Shown: positions 11,595 to 21,892 of the stretch, piece by piece | How the letters are laid out: each line of letters begins with the position of its first letter | How positions within the stretch are numbered: position 1 is the first letter of the stretch | The notes under the pieces: model-generated | What the model saw: only the letters and a program-made list of their open reading frames with translations | The model's database searches: none | What the model was told of the DNA's origin: nothing | Source: Nematopogon swammerdamellus | Taxonomy: Eukaryota; Arthropoda; Insecta; Lepidoptera; Adelidae | Direction: 5' to 3' | NCBI GenBank assembly: GCA_946902875.1 | Contig: OX336351.1 | Location: 2,474,039 to 2,538,038, forward strand | Length of the DNA stretch: 64,000 nt | Made by a program: the position numbers and the translations under genes

Positions 11595-11955
11595 TGTACT
11601 AGCTGTGCCCGCGGCTCTGTCCGCTCTCATATTTTACTTCTCTGCTAACCTCATAAGCCATTTAGCGTGATAGTAAGTAGCCTATAGTTGATGGGAAGAA
11701 TCAAGCTATCCGTAGAATGTTTTTTTATTAAAATCGGTTCAGTGGTTCTCGAGTTATAAGCGGACAGACAGACATACACTCAGACAGAAAGCACACGTTG
11801 GATTTTATTATAGGTAAGGAAGGAAGGATCAAGCTATCCGTAGAATTTTGTTTTATTAAAATCGGTTCAGTGGTTCTCGAGTTATAAGCAGACAGACAGA
11901 CATACACTCAGACACTCAGACAGAAAGCAGACGTTGGATTTTATTAAAGGTAAGG
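11595..11955 (+). repeat. LINE-tail-like repeat, duplicated in tandem
   Basis: It opens with ACTAGCTGTGCCCGCGGCTC. A unit of about 125 bp (GATCAAGCTATCCGTAGAAT ... GTTGGATTTTATTA) then occurs twice, at about 11698-11815 and 11826-11945. Each unit carries the TCAGTGGTTCTCGAGTTATA and CAGACAGACATACACTCAGA strings seen near LINE 3' ends. Confidence 0.6.
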
Positions 11956-12129
11956 AAGGATAAGGAAGGAAAGGAAAGGAGGAAGGAACCTACCTACATT
12001 TTGCTAAAAAAATTGAACATCTAAAAATTTGCAGTAGGCACTTCGAAAATGTCCATATTTAAGCTTATTTTTTCTAAACCACAACTAAGTACATTAGAGG
12101 CCTCGTTGAAATCATTGTCAAGTCCCGAC

Positions 12130-12177
12130 CAAAGAGTTTGTATTACGTCGCTGCAGCGACGTAATACAAACTCTTTG
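12130..12177. mobile_element. 48-bp perfect palindromic insertion with 8-bp target duplication
   Basis: The insertion is a perfect palindrome whose half starts CAAAGAGTTTGTATTACGTC. It is flanked on both sides by GTCCCGAC (12122-12129 and 12178-12185). The same sequence interrupts composite copy E (53676-53718, 8-bp flanks with one mismatch), and a half copy sits at 3914-3933. An 8-bp duplication is typical of hAT-type transposases, so this looks like a minimal non-autonomous hAT-like element that consists only of its inverted repeats. Confidence 0.8.
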
Positions 12178-12185
12178 GTCCCGAC

Positions 12186-12896
12186 AAACATTTTTGAACC
12201 CTTAGCTACCTACCTCTTATTTGAGTACCGTAACTACCTACCTAGAGAATCTAAGAATCCTATCTTCTCAGCTCTCGAAAAAAAAAAATATTACATAAGA
12301 AGATAAATTAAAATAAAATGTTGTTTTCATAGTTTTTTATTTATGAAAATAATTATACTAGTAATAGCATAAAAAATCAACAACATTTATCAAATAGAAA
12401 CTTAAATATGTTCTACGCGTTAGAAAAACAAAAAATTAACGACTTACCGTAATGAAAAATGAAAAGAAAAAAAAGTTAGGAACTTTTCTTCATTAATTTA
12501 TAAGAATTTAGCAATCAACTAATATATCCTTACATAAATTTATAATAGATGTGCCCGCGGCTCCTCCCGCTCCACAGTGTCAAATATGACCATAAAATCG
12601 GACACGTCCTTTTTATTCCAGAAATTAATAGATTTAGTTATTTAAAATGCTAGAGTAAAACTCCCCCGCCTCTGCGACTTTTAGTTTAGGAGAAATAAAT
12701 TTTAGAAAATTACACTTTTTTAGTCTCGAAAAAAACAAAAATAATTCTACAATTAAAACTAAGCTACTTATTTAAATTTCACTCAGCCTTATCAAAGACC
12801 CTTTCGAATATCCACATTTGAAAAGTTATTCGAGGCTGTGAAAGTTTACAGAAATCGAATTATATATTTTTTTATTTTATTTTATTTTTTTTTCTC
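12186..12896. other. AT-rich noncoding stretch
   Basis: Mostly AT-rich. A GATGTGCCCGCGGCTCC motif at 12550 resembles the start of other dispersed repeats here. No gene was seen. Confidence 0.5.
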
Positions 12897-13575
12897 CTAG
12901 ATCCCGTAGTAGTAGGCGGAGATATTTATACCGAAAATAGTTCACTATTTCCTCTGTCCGTTAAAAAAAAACCGACGCCTAATTCCATGGGTTTAAGAAG
13001 TTATGCTCATTTTAGTGCAATTATCAAGTTTCGGGCAATAGGGTTGGCACTTTACAAAATCTTTTATTTTTCCGCAAAATTATGATATGGTCCCAGCAGT
13101 GGATGTATATGAACTGGTCAGTTAGTCAGTCAGTGTGTATGTGTTCACTGCTGGACATACGCCTCCCCAATTTTAAACATAGTAGCCGACATGAAATGAA
13201 GGGAAACACTGACATGGCATGCATACCTAGTTCTCCCGGTGTTATGGGCTGACATCACGGATGCTGTAGTGTAGGTGATTTAGCGAGCCGTGTCAGTTTC
13301 CATAAAAAAAAAAACAAAAACAAAAACCAAAACAAGCTAATTATTATTAAAAGAAATCACGAAACAATACAATAAAATTAATCAAATGTCAAAAATAAAT
13401 AAATAAAAAATGGGAAAATTTTTATTCATTCTAGTAACAATAACTCCTGTAACTGCGAATAACTCCTGTAACTTCTTAATCCCATGGAATTAGGCGTCGG
13501 TTTTTTTTTAACGGACAGAGGAAACAGTGAACTATTTTCGGTATAAATATCTCCGCCTACTACTATGGGATCTAG
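12897..13575. mobile_element. Terminal-inverted-repeat element (~680 bp)
   Basis: Bases 12897-13010 and 13470-13575 are inverted copies of about 105 bp. They start CTAGATCCCRTAGTAGTAGG and include GGACAGAGGAAA and GGCGTCGG. Both outer ends read CTAG, which may be a 4-bp target duplicate. The interior has no transposase frame but carries a SINE fragment. It is probably a non-autonomous DNA element. Confidence 0.75.
13180..13317 (+). mobile_element. SINE fragment inside the TIR element
   Basis: The body part (GTAGCCGACATGAAATGAAG) leads to GGTGTTATGGGCTGACATCA and the tail GTGTCAGTTTCCATAAAAAA. The head is missing. Small changes against other copies (GATGCTGTAGTGTAGG) suggest an older insertion. 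Confidence 0.65.
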
Positions 13576-13863
13576 ACTATACAGTACATTCTCTACAAGT
13601 CATTCCTGGTATCGTGGATACAGTAATTAGTGGATAGTGCGAACTTAACGAAGACAATAAAACTATACTTACATTTTTTTTCTTATAATACGGAAGGACA
13701 GTCTAATCTACGATTACGACCTTGTATTTTTTGTTTAGATTTAAATATACGACACCGGAGTGAATTTTAAAATTTTTTTTAACGAAAAAAAAAAATTGCA
13801 TTTATTATTTGATGTCACGAAGTTTATTAAGATTTATTGAATCATTACTTTGGATATCAACCT
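13576..13863. other. Noncoding spacer
   Basis: AT-rich sequence without an identified feature, ending at the first arm of the 49-bp inverted pair. Confidence 0.5.
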
Positions 13864-14012
13864 TACAACACGATTCAAATAAGAATAGGATTCTACGAAC
13901 CGTCAAACTGACACAACAAACTGTTGTTTGTACGGTCTACACGCCCGCACAGGTTTACAAGTTTTGCGTTTCTTTGTTTCAATTGTTAATTTTGTTTGTT
14001 ATTTGTTTTGTG

Positions 14013-14616
14013 TTTTTTAGGGTTCCGTATCCTGAATGCGACCCTATTACTAAGCCTACGCCGTCTGTCTGTCTGTCTGTCCGTCCGTCTGTCCGAGGGC
14101 TGTATCTCTTGAACCGTAATAGGTAGCCCGTTGAAAGTTTCACAGAATATGTGTTATTATGGCTGATATAACAACAAATAATAAAAATTGATGTTTTTGA
14201 TGCTCGAATGGAGGCCACGTACAAGCAAACGTAGCGTGGGACGCCCCCCGGCTAGGTGGACAGATGACCTAAAGGTAGCCGGGAGTGGATGGATGAGAAG
14301 AGCGGAAGACCGCGTGTGGTGGCGTGCCTTGGGAGAGGACTATGTCCAGCAGTGGACCGATACAGGCTGATGATGAATAAAAATAATAAAAAGTAAAAAA
14401 TTTACGGGGGTTCCCATAGAAAAAACTAAAAACTAAAAAGTGTATGTGCGCGCGCCATCTACCGAAAATAGTAAGAAGCATCTAATCATGAATTTTAACT
14501 AATGTGAAGCATTTCGTAAACACGCCTTAGATGGCGTGAGTGGCGCTTGCCATGACATGGCGATACGGAACCCTCGGTGCGCGAGTTCAACTCGCACTTG
14601 GCCGGTTTTTTTAAGT
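14013..14616 (-). repeat. Dispersed repeat family G, copy 2, interrupted
   Basis: In reverse orientation it runs from TTTTTAGGGTTCCGTATCC, through GTCTGTCTGTCTGTC, to GCGCGAGTTCAACTCGCACT. An RTE LINE tail sits inside it at about 14188-14385. The part after 14386 continues the G repeat where the first part stopped. Confidence 0.7.
14188..14370 (+). pseudogene. RTE-type LINE, C-terminal end of ORF2
   Basis: The frame reads GRPPARWTDD, then VAGSGWM, then WWRALGEDYVQQWTDTG and a stop, followed by TGATGA repeats. This is the usual C-terminus of RTE-clade endonuclease/reverse transcriptase proteins. Only about 55 of the roughly 1,000 residues expected for ORF2 remain, so the copy is 5'-truncated and dead. 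Similar tails occur at 59059-59310 and, very decayed, at 28235-28345 and 28679-28775. Confidence 0.8.
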
Positions 14617-14846
14617 TTGTTATTGACTTTCTTGCTCTGGGACCTTTCCGTGTGTAGACAATGAGTAAAAAGGGGATTTGTTTTACATCGAAGATCTCGA
14701 GAAATTATCACAAATGTTGATAAGTTCTACGTAGGCGAAAAAGAACACGCCTCTGCAATCCTGCAACAATTGAAGAACCCGGAAAATTTATCAGAATCAG
14801 ATGGAAATATCTACATGACTCAAGAAGTCTACTCCAGCATGGCGAT

Positions 14847-15030
14847 ACGGACGTTTCATTCAGTGCGGTGGTACCAAACCGGCGGGGATAAACCCTACCA
14901 CCTAATAAGGTAAGAAGGGAAGGAACCTACAGTTTTACGTGAAACACGGTCACCCATTCCAGTACTGACCGCGCCCAGGTGTCCTTAACAACAGTCGACC
15001 GACCGCACCACTGAGCTACCGAGGCTGACC
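14847..15030 (-). mobile_element. SINE fragment, tRNA/5S head
   Basis: In reverse it reads GGTAGCTCAGTGGTGCGGTC (A-box-like), then the 5S-like GCGCGGTCAGTACTGGAATG and GGGTGACCG, then the GGTGGTAGGGTTTATC linker. The body and tail are missing. This copy shows the head chimera outside the composite elements. Confidence 0.7.
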
Positions 15031-15102
15031 TCATTATAATATTAGTATAAGTACATTAGTTTATAATATTTACATATTCTAATAACTTTCATTTACTCTT
15101 AG

Positions 15103-15217
15103 GGATGACAGTAACAGCAGCAGCAGTAGCGATAGCGACTCGGAACAATCAGACAACGATGCTGAAATCAAGAAGACCTGGAGTAGAATAACAAGTTTTG
15201 TACGTATCTCTGTGTGA
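15103..15217 (+). CDS. Possible acidic exon (unclassified)
   Basis: A polypyrimidine tract and TTTACTCTTAG precede an open frame of 37 residues. It is rich in Ser and Asp (DDSNSSSSSDSDSEQSDNDA), then reads EIKKTWSRITSF, and ends with TGA at 15215-15217. A GT inside AGTTTTGTACGTATC could be a donor. Acidic serine-rich stretches before the catalytic core are common in piggyBac-type transposases, but also in many host proteins. The exon call rests on the splice-like border and codon-like composition only. Confidence 0.3.
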
Positions 15218-15413
15218 ATCTCTGTTCTTTAAATAAATATTTATTTAAAAGTAATTAATTATTCTCGTCCCAATTTTCTTATTATTTTTTCGAATCGTAT
15301 ATTTTTTTTTTTTGCACATCATACGGAAGTCTTACTGAAGTGAAGGCAGTTTTACGTTTGTTCCGTCAGTTTGACAGTTCGTAGAATCCTATTCTTATTT
15401 GAATCGTGTTGTA

Positions 15414-16079
15414 CGTAGATTGGACTAATAGTAAAAATCGGATAAGGTTTAGGGGTCGCAAAAAAAAGGACCAATTTTGACATAATTTTTAGGTGTATTA
15501 GCTGACAGAGTGCAGCTGTCCTTCTTGCGTTGGTGGTGAGTGCGCGTGGCGAAAAGAGACAAATGCCTAACATGACTAACCTTTGTCTACTCTTAAAACT
15601 CTCAGTGTTCTAATGAATAAAAATTATTTTTCGTAACATTGTATACTCTTGGACAATACTGTTGAGCTAAATGCATATAAGGTACTTCTCTAAAGGGATA
15701 CATTCTAAAATGACTACTGAGTTTGTTCCACACGTGGTAGACGTATGTGATGTTTTCGAATTTCGACAGCTTTTTCATGCCCCGGGATATGAAATAATAC
15801 TTCCACTGCATGTAGGGGACCGGGTAGAAATACTCGGGCGGGAACATTCTGAAACCTGAAACAAATTATTGATGATACAATTTCCGATAAATATTCGGAA
15901 GCATCGAATATTGATGGAGGTCTAGAAGCGAGTTCAGTAGTAGAGTCACAGTAGAGTAGATGTGTGAGATCGATGCTCAGGAAGCAGTGGACTGTAACTT
16001 TTTGCTCTTCCGTTGGGTCAGGGGAGACGCCCGATCACTCGGTTAACAACACACGAGCCGGGGAAAAACGAACTTTGAA
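15414..16079. other. Noncoding spacer
   Basis: Short frames on both strands overlap each other (15602-15859) with no recognisable domain. I see no repeat or RNA gene. Confidence 0.4.
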
Positions 16080-16260
16080 AAAACCGCCGACTCTAAAAAG
16101 TCAAAAATAATTTCCGTTTACTTACTTAAAGGAGTCGTTGGACCGCTAAGTAAATACAAGCGCAGCTCTGAGTTTTTATATTTTATTTACTTAGCGCTCC
16201 CCCGACTCCTTTGAATAAGTAAACGGAAATTATTTTTGACTTTTTTAGAGTCGGTTTAAA
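16080..16260. repeat. Foldback MITE-like element, copy 2
   Basis: It has the same arms as copy 1 (TAATTTCCGTTTACTTACTT / AAACGGAAATTATTTTTGAC). Its right flank (TTTGTAATTTAACTTTTATT) is the reverse complement of the left flank of copy 3, so copies 2 and 3 face each other in a larger inverted arrangement. Confidence 0.75.
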
Positions 16261-16875
16261 TTTGTAATTTAACTTTTATTTCAAAAAAGCAGAACTTTTT
16301 TTCAGGTTTAAAAAAAACTACGGTTTTATATATTATATTTTCCTATTTCTAACTTATACTATCTTATTCTTAATACTTGCTAACTTAATTTATTTTCTAT
16401 TTATTTATTTATTTCGGAAACTTAACAGCTATAATGTACACTTAAAATATATTAATTAAAAAACAGTAAAGCCAATAACTAAGTTCCACTTTTTACAAGA
16501 TTATGTATTATTTTCTTATGCTACCTACAAAAAAAAAAACAAAACAAAAAAGCTAAATTTGAACTACAATGGGGAGCGTGCTGTGAGGGTGTGTTGTGGT
16601 GTGTGCGCGTGTATGTGTGCTGTAGTCTATGTGTGCGTATGTATTTGAGGGTGTGTATATGTGTGTCTGTCTGTGGGATCGTAGCTCCCAAACGGATGGG
16701 CCGATTTCGACGCGGTTTTTTTATTAGGAAGCTTGTTTAATCGGGATGGTTCTTAGCTATGTTTGTAATCTAGTAATGAAGTAATTAAGTAATAAAAAAA
16801 ATATTATCTTAAAAAGTGGACCGATTTGCATGCAGTTTCTTTAAAAAGCTTGAAATAAAAGTTAAATTACAAATT
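16261..16875 (-). repeat. Spacer with GT-rich run and the reverse of the 1206-1465 repeat
   Basis: Bases 16570-16680 form an imperfect GTGTGTATGTG run. Bases 16640-16760 reverse-complement the 1206-1465 repeat, including TCGTAGCTCCCAAACGGATG. No gene was seen. Confidence 0.6.
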
Positions 16876-17060
16876 AAAAACACCCCTGACACTTAAACAT
16901 TTAAAAATGATTTCCGGTGACTTACTTAAAGGAGTCGGGGGACCGCTAAATAAATAAAATATAAAAACTCAGAGCTGCGCGGGAATTTACTTAGTGGTCC
17001 ATCGACTCTTTTAAGTAAGTCAACGGAAATTATTTTTCACTTTCGTCGTCGGGGGTTTTT
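16876..17060. repeat. Foldback MITE-like element, copy 3
   Basis: The arms contain AATGATTTCCGGTGACTTAC and its approximate complement near 17015-17040, with outer ends AAAAACACCCCTGAC and GTCGTCGGGGGTTTTT. It is slightly more diverged than the other two copies. Confidence 0.75.
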
Positions 17061-17084
17061 AAATTAGTAATTTAACTTTTTATT

Positions 17085-17270
17085 ACTTGTTGTTATATCG
17101 GCCATAATAACACATATTCTGTGACAGACAGACAGACAGACAGACGGACAGACGGATGGACGGACGGACGGACGGACGGACGGACGGACGGACGTACGTA
17201 CAGACAGACAGACAGACAGACAGAGAGTAGGCTTAGTAATAGGGTCCCTACGACGAATACGGAACCCTAA
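17085..17270 (+). repeat. Dispersed repeat family G fragment with GACA/GACG run
   Basis: It runs from TATCGGCCATAATAACACAT, through a long GACAGACA and GACGGACG tract (about 17123-17225), to TACGGAACCCTAA. It is the 3' part of the G family. Confidence 0.7.
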
Positions 17271-17639
17271 TTTCGATTGAAAGTTTTACACCGTTGCAGC
17301 AGATACGTCTGTATTACCTTGGCAGCGCTCTTCGGCCTCGACCCCAGGAAATTTCTCGTCCGAACAGAGACTCCGCATCACCCTCGAGATCAGAAATGGT
17401 CCATTGTGACTCCAGAGGTCGCCTCTGAAGTTTGTCCTTATCTCCCTGTAATGATGAATTTTTAATTAAACCTCCCCTCTCTCTCTCCCTCTCCCTCTCC
17501 CTCTCCCCCTCCCTCTTGTTCTTCTTAGTGGGTGTAATCGAACCAGATAGAACAAATCGTGACAAGTTTGAGTGCAGTCATACTGCCATATAAATGATCA
17601 ATAAACAAAACAAGTCGGGATCATTGAGGCAGCTACAAT
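17271..17639. other. Spacer with CTCTCC microsatellite
   Basis: Bases 17474-17515 are a CTCTCCCT tract. The 62-residue frame at 17277 shows no known domain. The stretch borders the truncated LINE at 17640. Confidence 0.5.
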
Positions 17640-18460
17640 ACAATAGTGGCCCAGCGAAACATGGAGGGACACAGCATCAAGATACTGTCGGACAGCGCCT
17701 CAGTACTAGCGGCGCTGAACGGCAGTATAATGAGCTCAGGGCTAATCCGTCAATGTCACTTCGTGCTGGAGCCCATTGCTACAAGAAACAAGGTAACGCT
17801 ACAGTGGACAAAGGGACACAGCGGATCCAGGTGGAATGACGCTGCTGATGAACTCGCTAAGAGGGGATCCAGCAGCAAACCTGAAGGACCCGAACCTCTA
17901 GTACCACTGCCACACAACCAACTGAAAAGTTGGATACACAAACGTACGTATCAACTACACATATACAGATGGGCAGCGGGCACCGACTGCAGACAGGCGA
18001 GGGAGGCGATGGCGAAGCCGGACCTCCGTCTCACATAGACGCTGCTCCGTGTCCATAGATCAAAATAAGAACATTAAGAGGGTTTTTCATCGTTCTAGGA
18101 TCAAAAATACGTATAGTCATAGTAAAGTATAGTGATAGGTATGTTTCTGGTCACTGTACACTTAACAGACACCTCTCTGTAATTGTAGTAACGGACAGTC
18201 CACTGTGCAGAGCATGCCTGCAGGCGGACGAGACACCCACCCACGTGCTGCTGGAGTGCGAGGAGGTGGCAGACATAAGGGCGAAGGAGCTGGGAGGCCC
18301 TACTACACTTCGAGAGGCGTGCCAAGATCCAAAGAGAGTGTGCCGCCTTCTGGAAGAACTCGGCTGGTTGGAGTAAGGCCGTAGGACGCGCAAAAGGCGT
18401 GCAATGGAGTGGGCATAAGCGCGGAGAACGAGTCCGAACAACAACAACAACAACAACAAC
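17640..18460 (+). pseudogene. LINE ORF2 C-terminus with RNase H domain, copy 1
   Basis: Frame 17646-18038 carries an RNase H-like domain: IKILSDSASVLAALNG, with the SDS aspartate, then VTLQWTKGHSGSRWNDAADE with the histidine and aspartate of the last motif. After a TAG at 18036 and a ~50-base disruption, the rest of the frame resumes near 18139 and ends at 18374-18376. That part holds a CRAC...H...LLEC zinc-knuckle-like motif and EELGWLE. A CAACAA tail follows at about 18437-18460. RNase H links the element to I/R1/LOA-type non-LTR families. It is 5'-truncated, frameshifted and inactive. Confidence 0.8.
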
Positions 18461-18463
18461 CTA

Positions 18464-18592
18464 CCTATAGGGGACGAAGACGGAGACCCACCAATAGTGG
18501 AAGACCTATCTATTGAAGAGAACAACGAAAGTGACGGCCCAGGGCCATCAGAAACAAGGCGACGAGTTAGACTATGTGTCCAATTTGATTGA
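18464..18592 (+). CDS. Short acidic open frame, unclassified
   Basis: Directly after the CAA tail of the LINE an open frame reads IGDEDGDPPIVEDLSIEENN and ends RRRVRLCVQFD before a TGA at 18590-18592. Its composition looks like protein but it has no start and no known domain. It may be the tail of a disrupted host or transposon gene into which the LINE inserted. Confidence 0.25.
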   Translation, partial: PIGDEDGDPPIVEDLSIEENNESDGPGPSETRRRVRLCVQFD

Positions 18593-19411
18593 CTGATTGA
18601 TAGATTAAGTTACTGTACTTTTGATTACTTATGTTTATATTAAAATACATTTCACCGTTTTTTTAAATGATTTCATGCCTTCTTTTTCATTACCAAATAA
18701 AAAAACAAAAGAGAGGAAAGGTTACTATGGAACATTTCTGGAAAAATTCAATTTTACCTTATATATATATTTTTTTATTTTGAGAGAACTACGAGGCTTA
18801 CAGACCCCGCTTTGTGCTTAATTTAAAGCTAATTAAATTGCCTAAAAATTATATTCCACAAGTTCTACTCGTAACAATCATTGACTCGTACGATCAATGG
18901 TTTCGACGCAGTTTCGGTCCAAAAAGGTATAAAACAAAAATTTGGAATTTTTGGTAAAAATGAGATATTTTCAAAGTGCCGTAATTCGGTAAATAATTTA
19001 CCTACAGAGCTCCGGTTGGGCTTAATTTGTCACAAATTTAATGTTCTTAAAAACGTATAAACGTAAGTAGCTTTCGACGAAAAATGCATGCATTAAGAGA
19101 TATAGAGCAGAATCTGAAACAAGACCAAACATTTTGGGATTTTTGGTGTTTAAAAATGTTTCCACAACTTTTTAAGAATTGCAAACTTGGGTATACATAC
19201 ATAGCCCTAATGGGTCCGAACAACATACTAAAAAAAATCAGAGATACATCAAGTTTTGTTAATTTATTGTCGATTTTGACCGGCCTATAACCTAAATCGC
19301 CGATAACTACGAAATATTTGGTCAGTTTTTTTACTATTAAGCTAGTGCATGATGTTACTTTCATGTTTCGTCATTTTCAGCCATTTACCTTAGCATTTTT
19401 TTTTTGTCACA
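18593..19411. other. Noncoding stretch
   Basis: Overlapping frames on both strands at 19047-19364 and 19084-19290 cancel each other and show no domain. The sequence is moderately AT-rich with no repeats that I could match inside the window. Confidence 0.4.
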
Positions 19412-20677
19412 ATAAACAATCTTTGAACGGGCGTTGCTCCATAATGCAACCGACCGATATAGTGAAGCCGACTTATTGGTGTCTCTCTTTGCAGGGAACT
19501 CCAACCTGGACGATGGGGGTGCCATCCCTCCATCCATAACTAGGTGTGAGAACTCCATGCCGGAAGTACAGTTCTGACAACGAACTGTGCGGGCAGAGCT
19601 TCTCTCCCTAGACACTAGGAAGGCGAGTGGACCGGATAGGATTCCTGCATTGGTGTTGAAACGGTGTGCTACTGAGCTGGCTCCAGTGCTAACGCGCCTT
19701 TTCCGCCTCTCTTATTCCACTTCCCGTGTGCCGGCACCCTGGAAATCTGCATTTGTCCAAGCGGTCCCCAAAAAGGGTGACCGCTCAAACCCTTCGAACT
19801 ACCCACCTATAGCGATTACCTCCCTACTCTGCAAGGTGATGGAGCGCATTATCAATGCCCAGCTCATGGCGTCCCTGGAGACAAATAACCTCATCAGCGA
19901 TCGGCAATATGGCTTTCGGCCAAACCGCAAATCCGCAAGTGATCTCCTAGCGTACGTCATTCACCTTTGGGGGGAATCTCTTGAAGGATATGGTGAATCC
20001 TTGGCAATTGGCCTCGATATTGCCAAGGCATTCGACAGGGTTTGGCACAAATCGCTCCTGGGCAAGCTTCTGGCGTACGGACTTCCTTCTGACCTCTGCG
20101 ACTGGGTCGCCGACTTCCTACATGGGCGTACCATTCAGGTCCTAGTGGACGGTTGCTCGTCGGACGCCATGTCAGTGAATGCCGGCGTACCGCAGGGATC
20201 TGTGCTGTCACCCACACTGTTTCTTCTGCATATGACGTGGCACCAAGTTCACCCGGTGTTATGGGCTGACATCACGGATGTTGTAGGTGATGTAGCCAAC
20301 CGTGTCAGTTTCCATAAAAAAAATAAAATAAAAAAATATCAATGACATGGTGCCACTCTGCAACATACATTGTTATGTGGATGACAGTACAGCACATGGA
20401 TCCTATACCAGTCACCCTTCAGCCAGACGGGATGTTGTGGATGAAAAGAGGCGAAGACTTGTGTCTGATCTCGAACAAACGCTTCGGTCTATTTCCGAAT
20501 GCCGGGCCGTAGTAATTTAGTCGAGTTCAACGCTTCAAAAACACAAGTTTGCGCGTTCAGTGCGAAGAGAGCGGCGTTCACATCAGCTCCTTCTTTCCAA
20601 GGCACGTCGCTTAACTTAAGCGACCACATCGGGATCCTCGGAGTCGAACTGTCGCACGACCTAAACTACCGGCGCCA
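19412..20677 (+). pseudogene. CR1-like LINE reverse transcriptase, left half
   Basis: The frame opens near 19412 and has one TGA at 19575-19577, probably from CGA. It then carries reverse transcriptase blocks: TRKASGPDRIPALVLK, DRQYGFRPNRKS, LDIAKAFDRVWH and GVPQGSVLSPTLFLLH. A SINE tail interrupts it at 20232-20338. The catalytic block after that reads YVDDST, where the sister copy at 41744 reads YADDST. A frameshift near 20500 changes frame to ASKTQVCAFSAKR and SDHIGILGVELSHDLNYRR. The coding sequence stops at 20677, where an inverted terminal repeat begins, and continues at 29533. Confidence 0.85.
20232..20338 (+). mobile_element. 5'-truncated SINE inserted in the LINE frame
   Basis: The insertion starts GACGTGGCACCAAGTTCACC and ends with GTGTCAGTTTCCATAAAAAA and A-rich sequence. 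The sister LINE at 41744-42940 reads without a break across the site (CTGCATATCAATGA), so the borders are clear. Up to 4 bases (ATAT) may be duplicated at the target. Confidence 0.85.
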
Positions 20678-20943
20678 CACGGAAAAAAAGGATTGCTCGA
20701 AATAAAGCAAATTGCATTGGTCTAAGTGAATGCGCGATTTCAATACTCGGAAAACAATCATTTACTTAAAATTAAATAATTATATTCTTGAAATTCTTGC
20801 ATTACTACAAGTAATTATATTCTTTCTTTGAGAGATCAAGCTTCTCTACCATTGAAATTAGCACCGTGTAAATATAAGAATATTATAATCTCAATGCAAT
20901 TTTCTACTGGAATCCATCTAATAATGACCTATTCAATTTAAAA

Positions 20944-21480
20944 GTTCGTTAACTTGAAAGTAAACACTACACTTCTTATTCTAAGAAAATATAATATTAA
21001 AGTGAAATATATTGAATCCTGCATTAAAACTTTGTGAACTTCAAAATAAACATTTGATATATTGTTTTAATGAACTGATTTCTTCCAATACATATATTAT
21101 GAATTTGAAATAAAATTTACTGTATTTCAACTGAAGATATTCAGTGTTGTATAGAGTATATGTTATTATCATTATAATGCTACATTTACTTGGAATAAGA
21201 TTATCTGTTCTTCAATGTGGACGTTCGTCAACTTAAAGCAAACATTAAATTTCTTATTCTAAGAAAATGTATTGCTAAAGTGACACAAAGATTTTCTTCA
21301 GGCAATTAATTTAAAACTTGAATTAAAACTTTGCCAATTTAAAAATAAAAAGTTTATATTTTGTTTTAATGAATTGATTTCTTCAATGAAATCTTTTTAA
21401 CTTTGAAATAAAATTAATTGTATTTCAACTGAATATATTCAGTGTTATACAGAGTAAATGGTATTATTATAATAAAATAA
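20944..21480. repeat. Two-unit ~280-bp AT-rich tandem repeat
   Basis: Units start at 20944 (GTTCGTTAACTTGAAAGTAA) and 21223 (CGTTCGTCAACTTAAAGCAA). They share TTCTTATTCTAAGAAAAT, TTGTTTTAATGAA and TGTATTTCAACTGAA. The array lies just inside the left end of the 8.86-kb insertion. Confidence 0.7.
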
Positions 21481-21669
21481 TTTGTTTTGTTTTTATTAAA
21501 CCATAATTTTGAATGGAGTTTTTCACTTCTAGAATAGACTAAAATTACTTTTTGATGTAAGAGAGTAAGTGATTCAGAATAAGATTATTTATTCTCTTGA
21601 TATAACTCATTTTACATACTTTAACATACTTAATTCAAGAAATGTATGCTTTCAAAATAAAAAGAAATA

Positions 21670-21892
21670 TTCTTGGCAGCCATAGCCAGTTCAGGAAAAA
21701 AGAAATTTAAATATTTAATAAATTAATGATAAATTAATTAAAGCGATATCGGTGACAAAATTTATTTACTGTAAATTTACAGTAAAGAAAATTTTGTCAC
21801 CAATATCGCTTTAATTAATTTATCATTAATTTATTAAATATTGAAATTTCTTTTTTCCTGAACTGGCTGTGGCTGCCAAGAACACTTATTTT
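21670..21892. repeat. ~220-bp near-perfect palindrome
   Basis: The arms of about 100 bases start TTCTTGGCAGCCATAGCCAG and end with the complement CTGGCTGTGGCTGCCAAGAA, centred near TTTACTGTAAATTTACAGTA at about 21781. Few mismatches are visible. It would form a long hairpin and is probably a young foldback MITE. Confidence 0.85.

Larger units (their letters stand above)
13864..15413. mobile_element. Candidate 1.55-kb element bounded by 49-bp inverted repeats
   Basis: Bases 13864-13912 and 15365-15413 are reverse complements with one mismatch (core ACACGATTCAAATAAGAATA). Between them lie a dispersed G repeat, an RTE LINE tail, a SINE head and a possible acidic exon at 15103-15217. The pair may be the ends of a decayed DNA transposon that later collected insertions, or two independent pieces in opposite orientation. 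Confidence 0.45.

Noticed and set aside
19047..19364. 105-residue minus frame
   Set aside because: Overlaps a plus frame in AT-rich DNA and lacks a domain, start context and splice signals.
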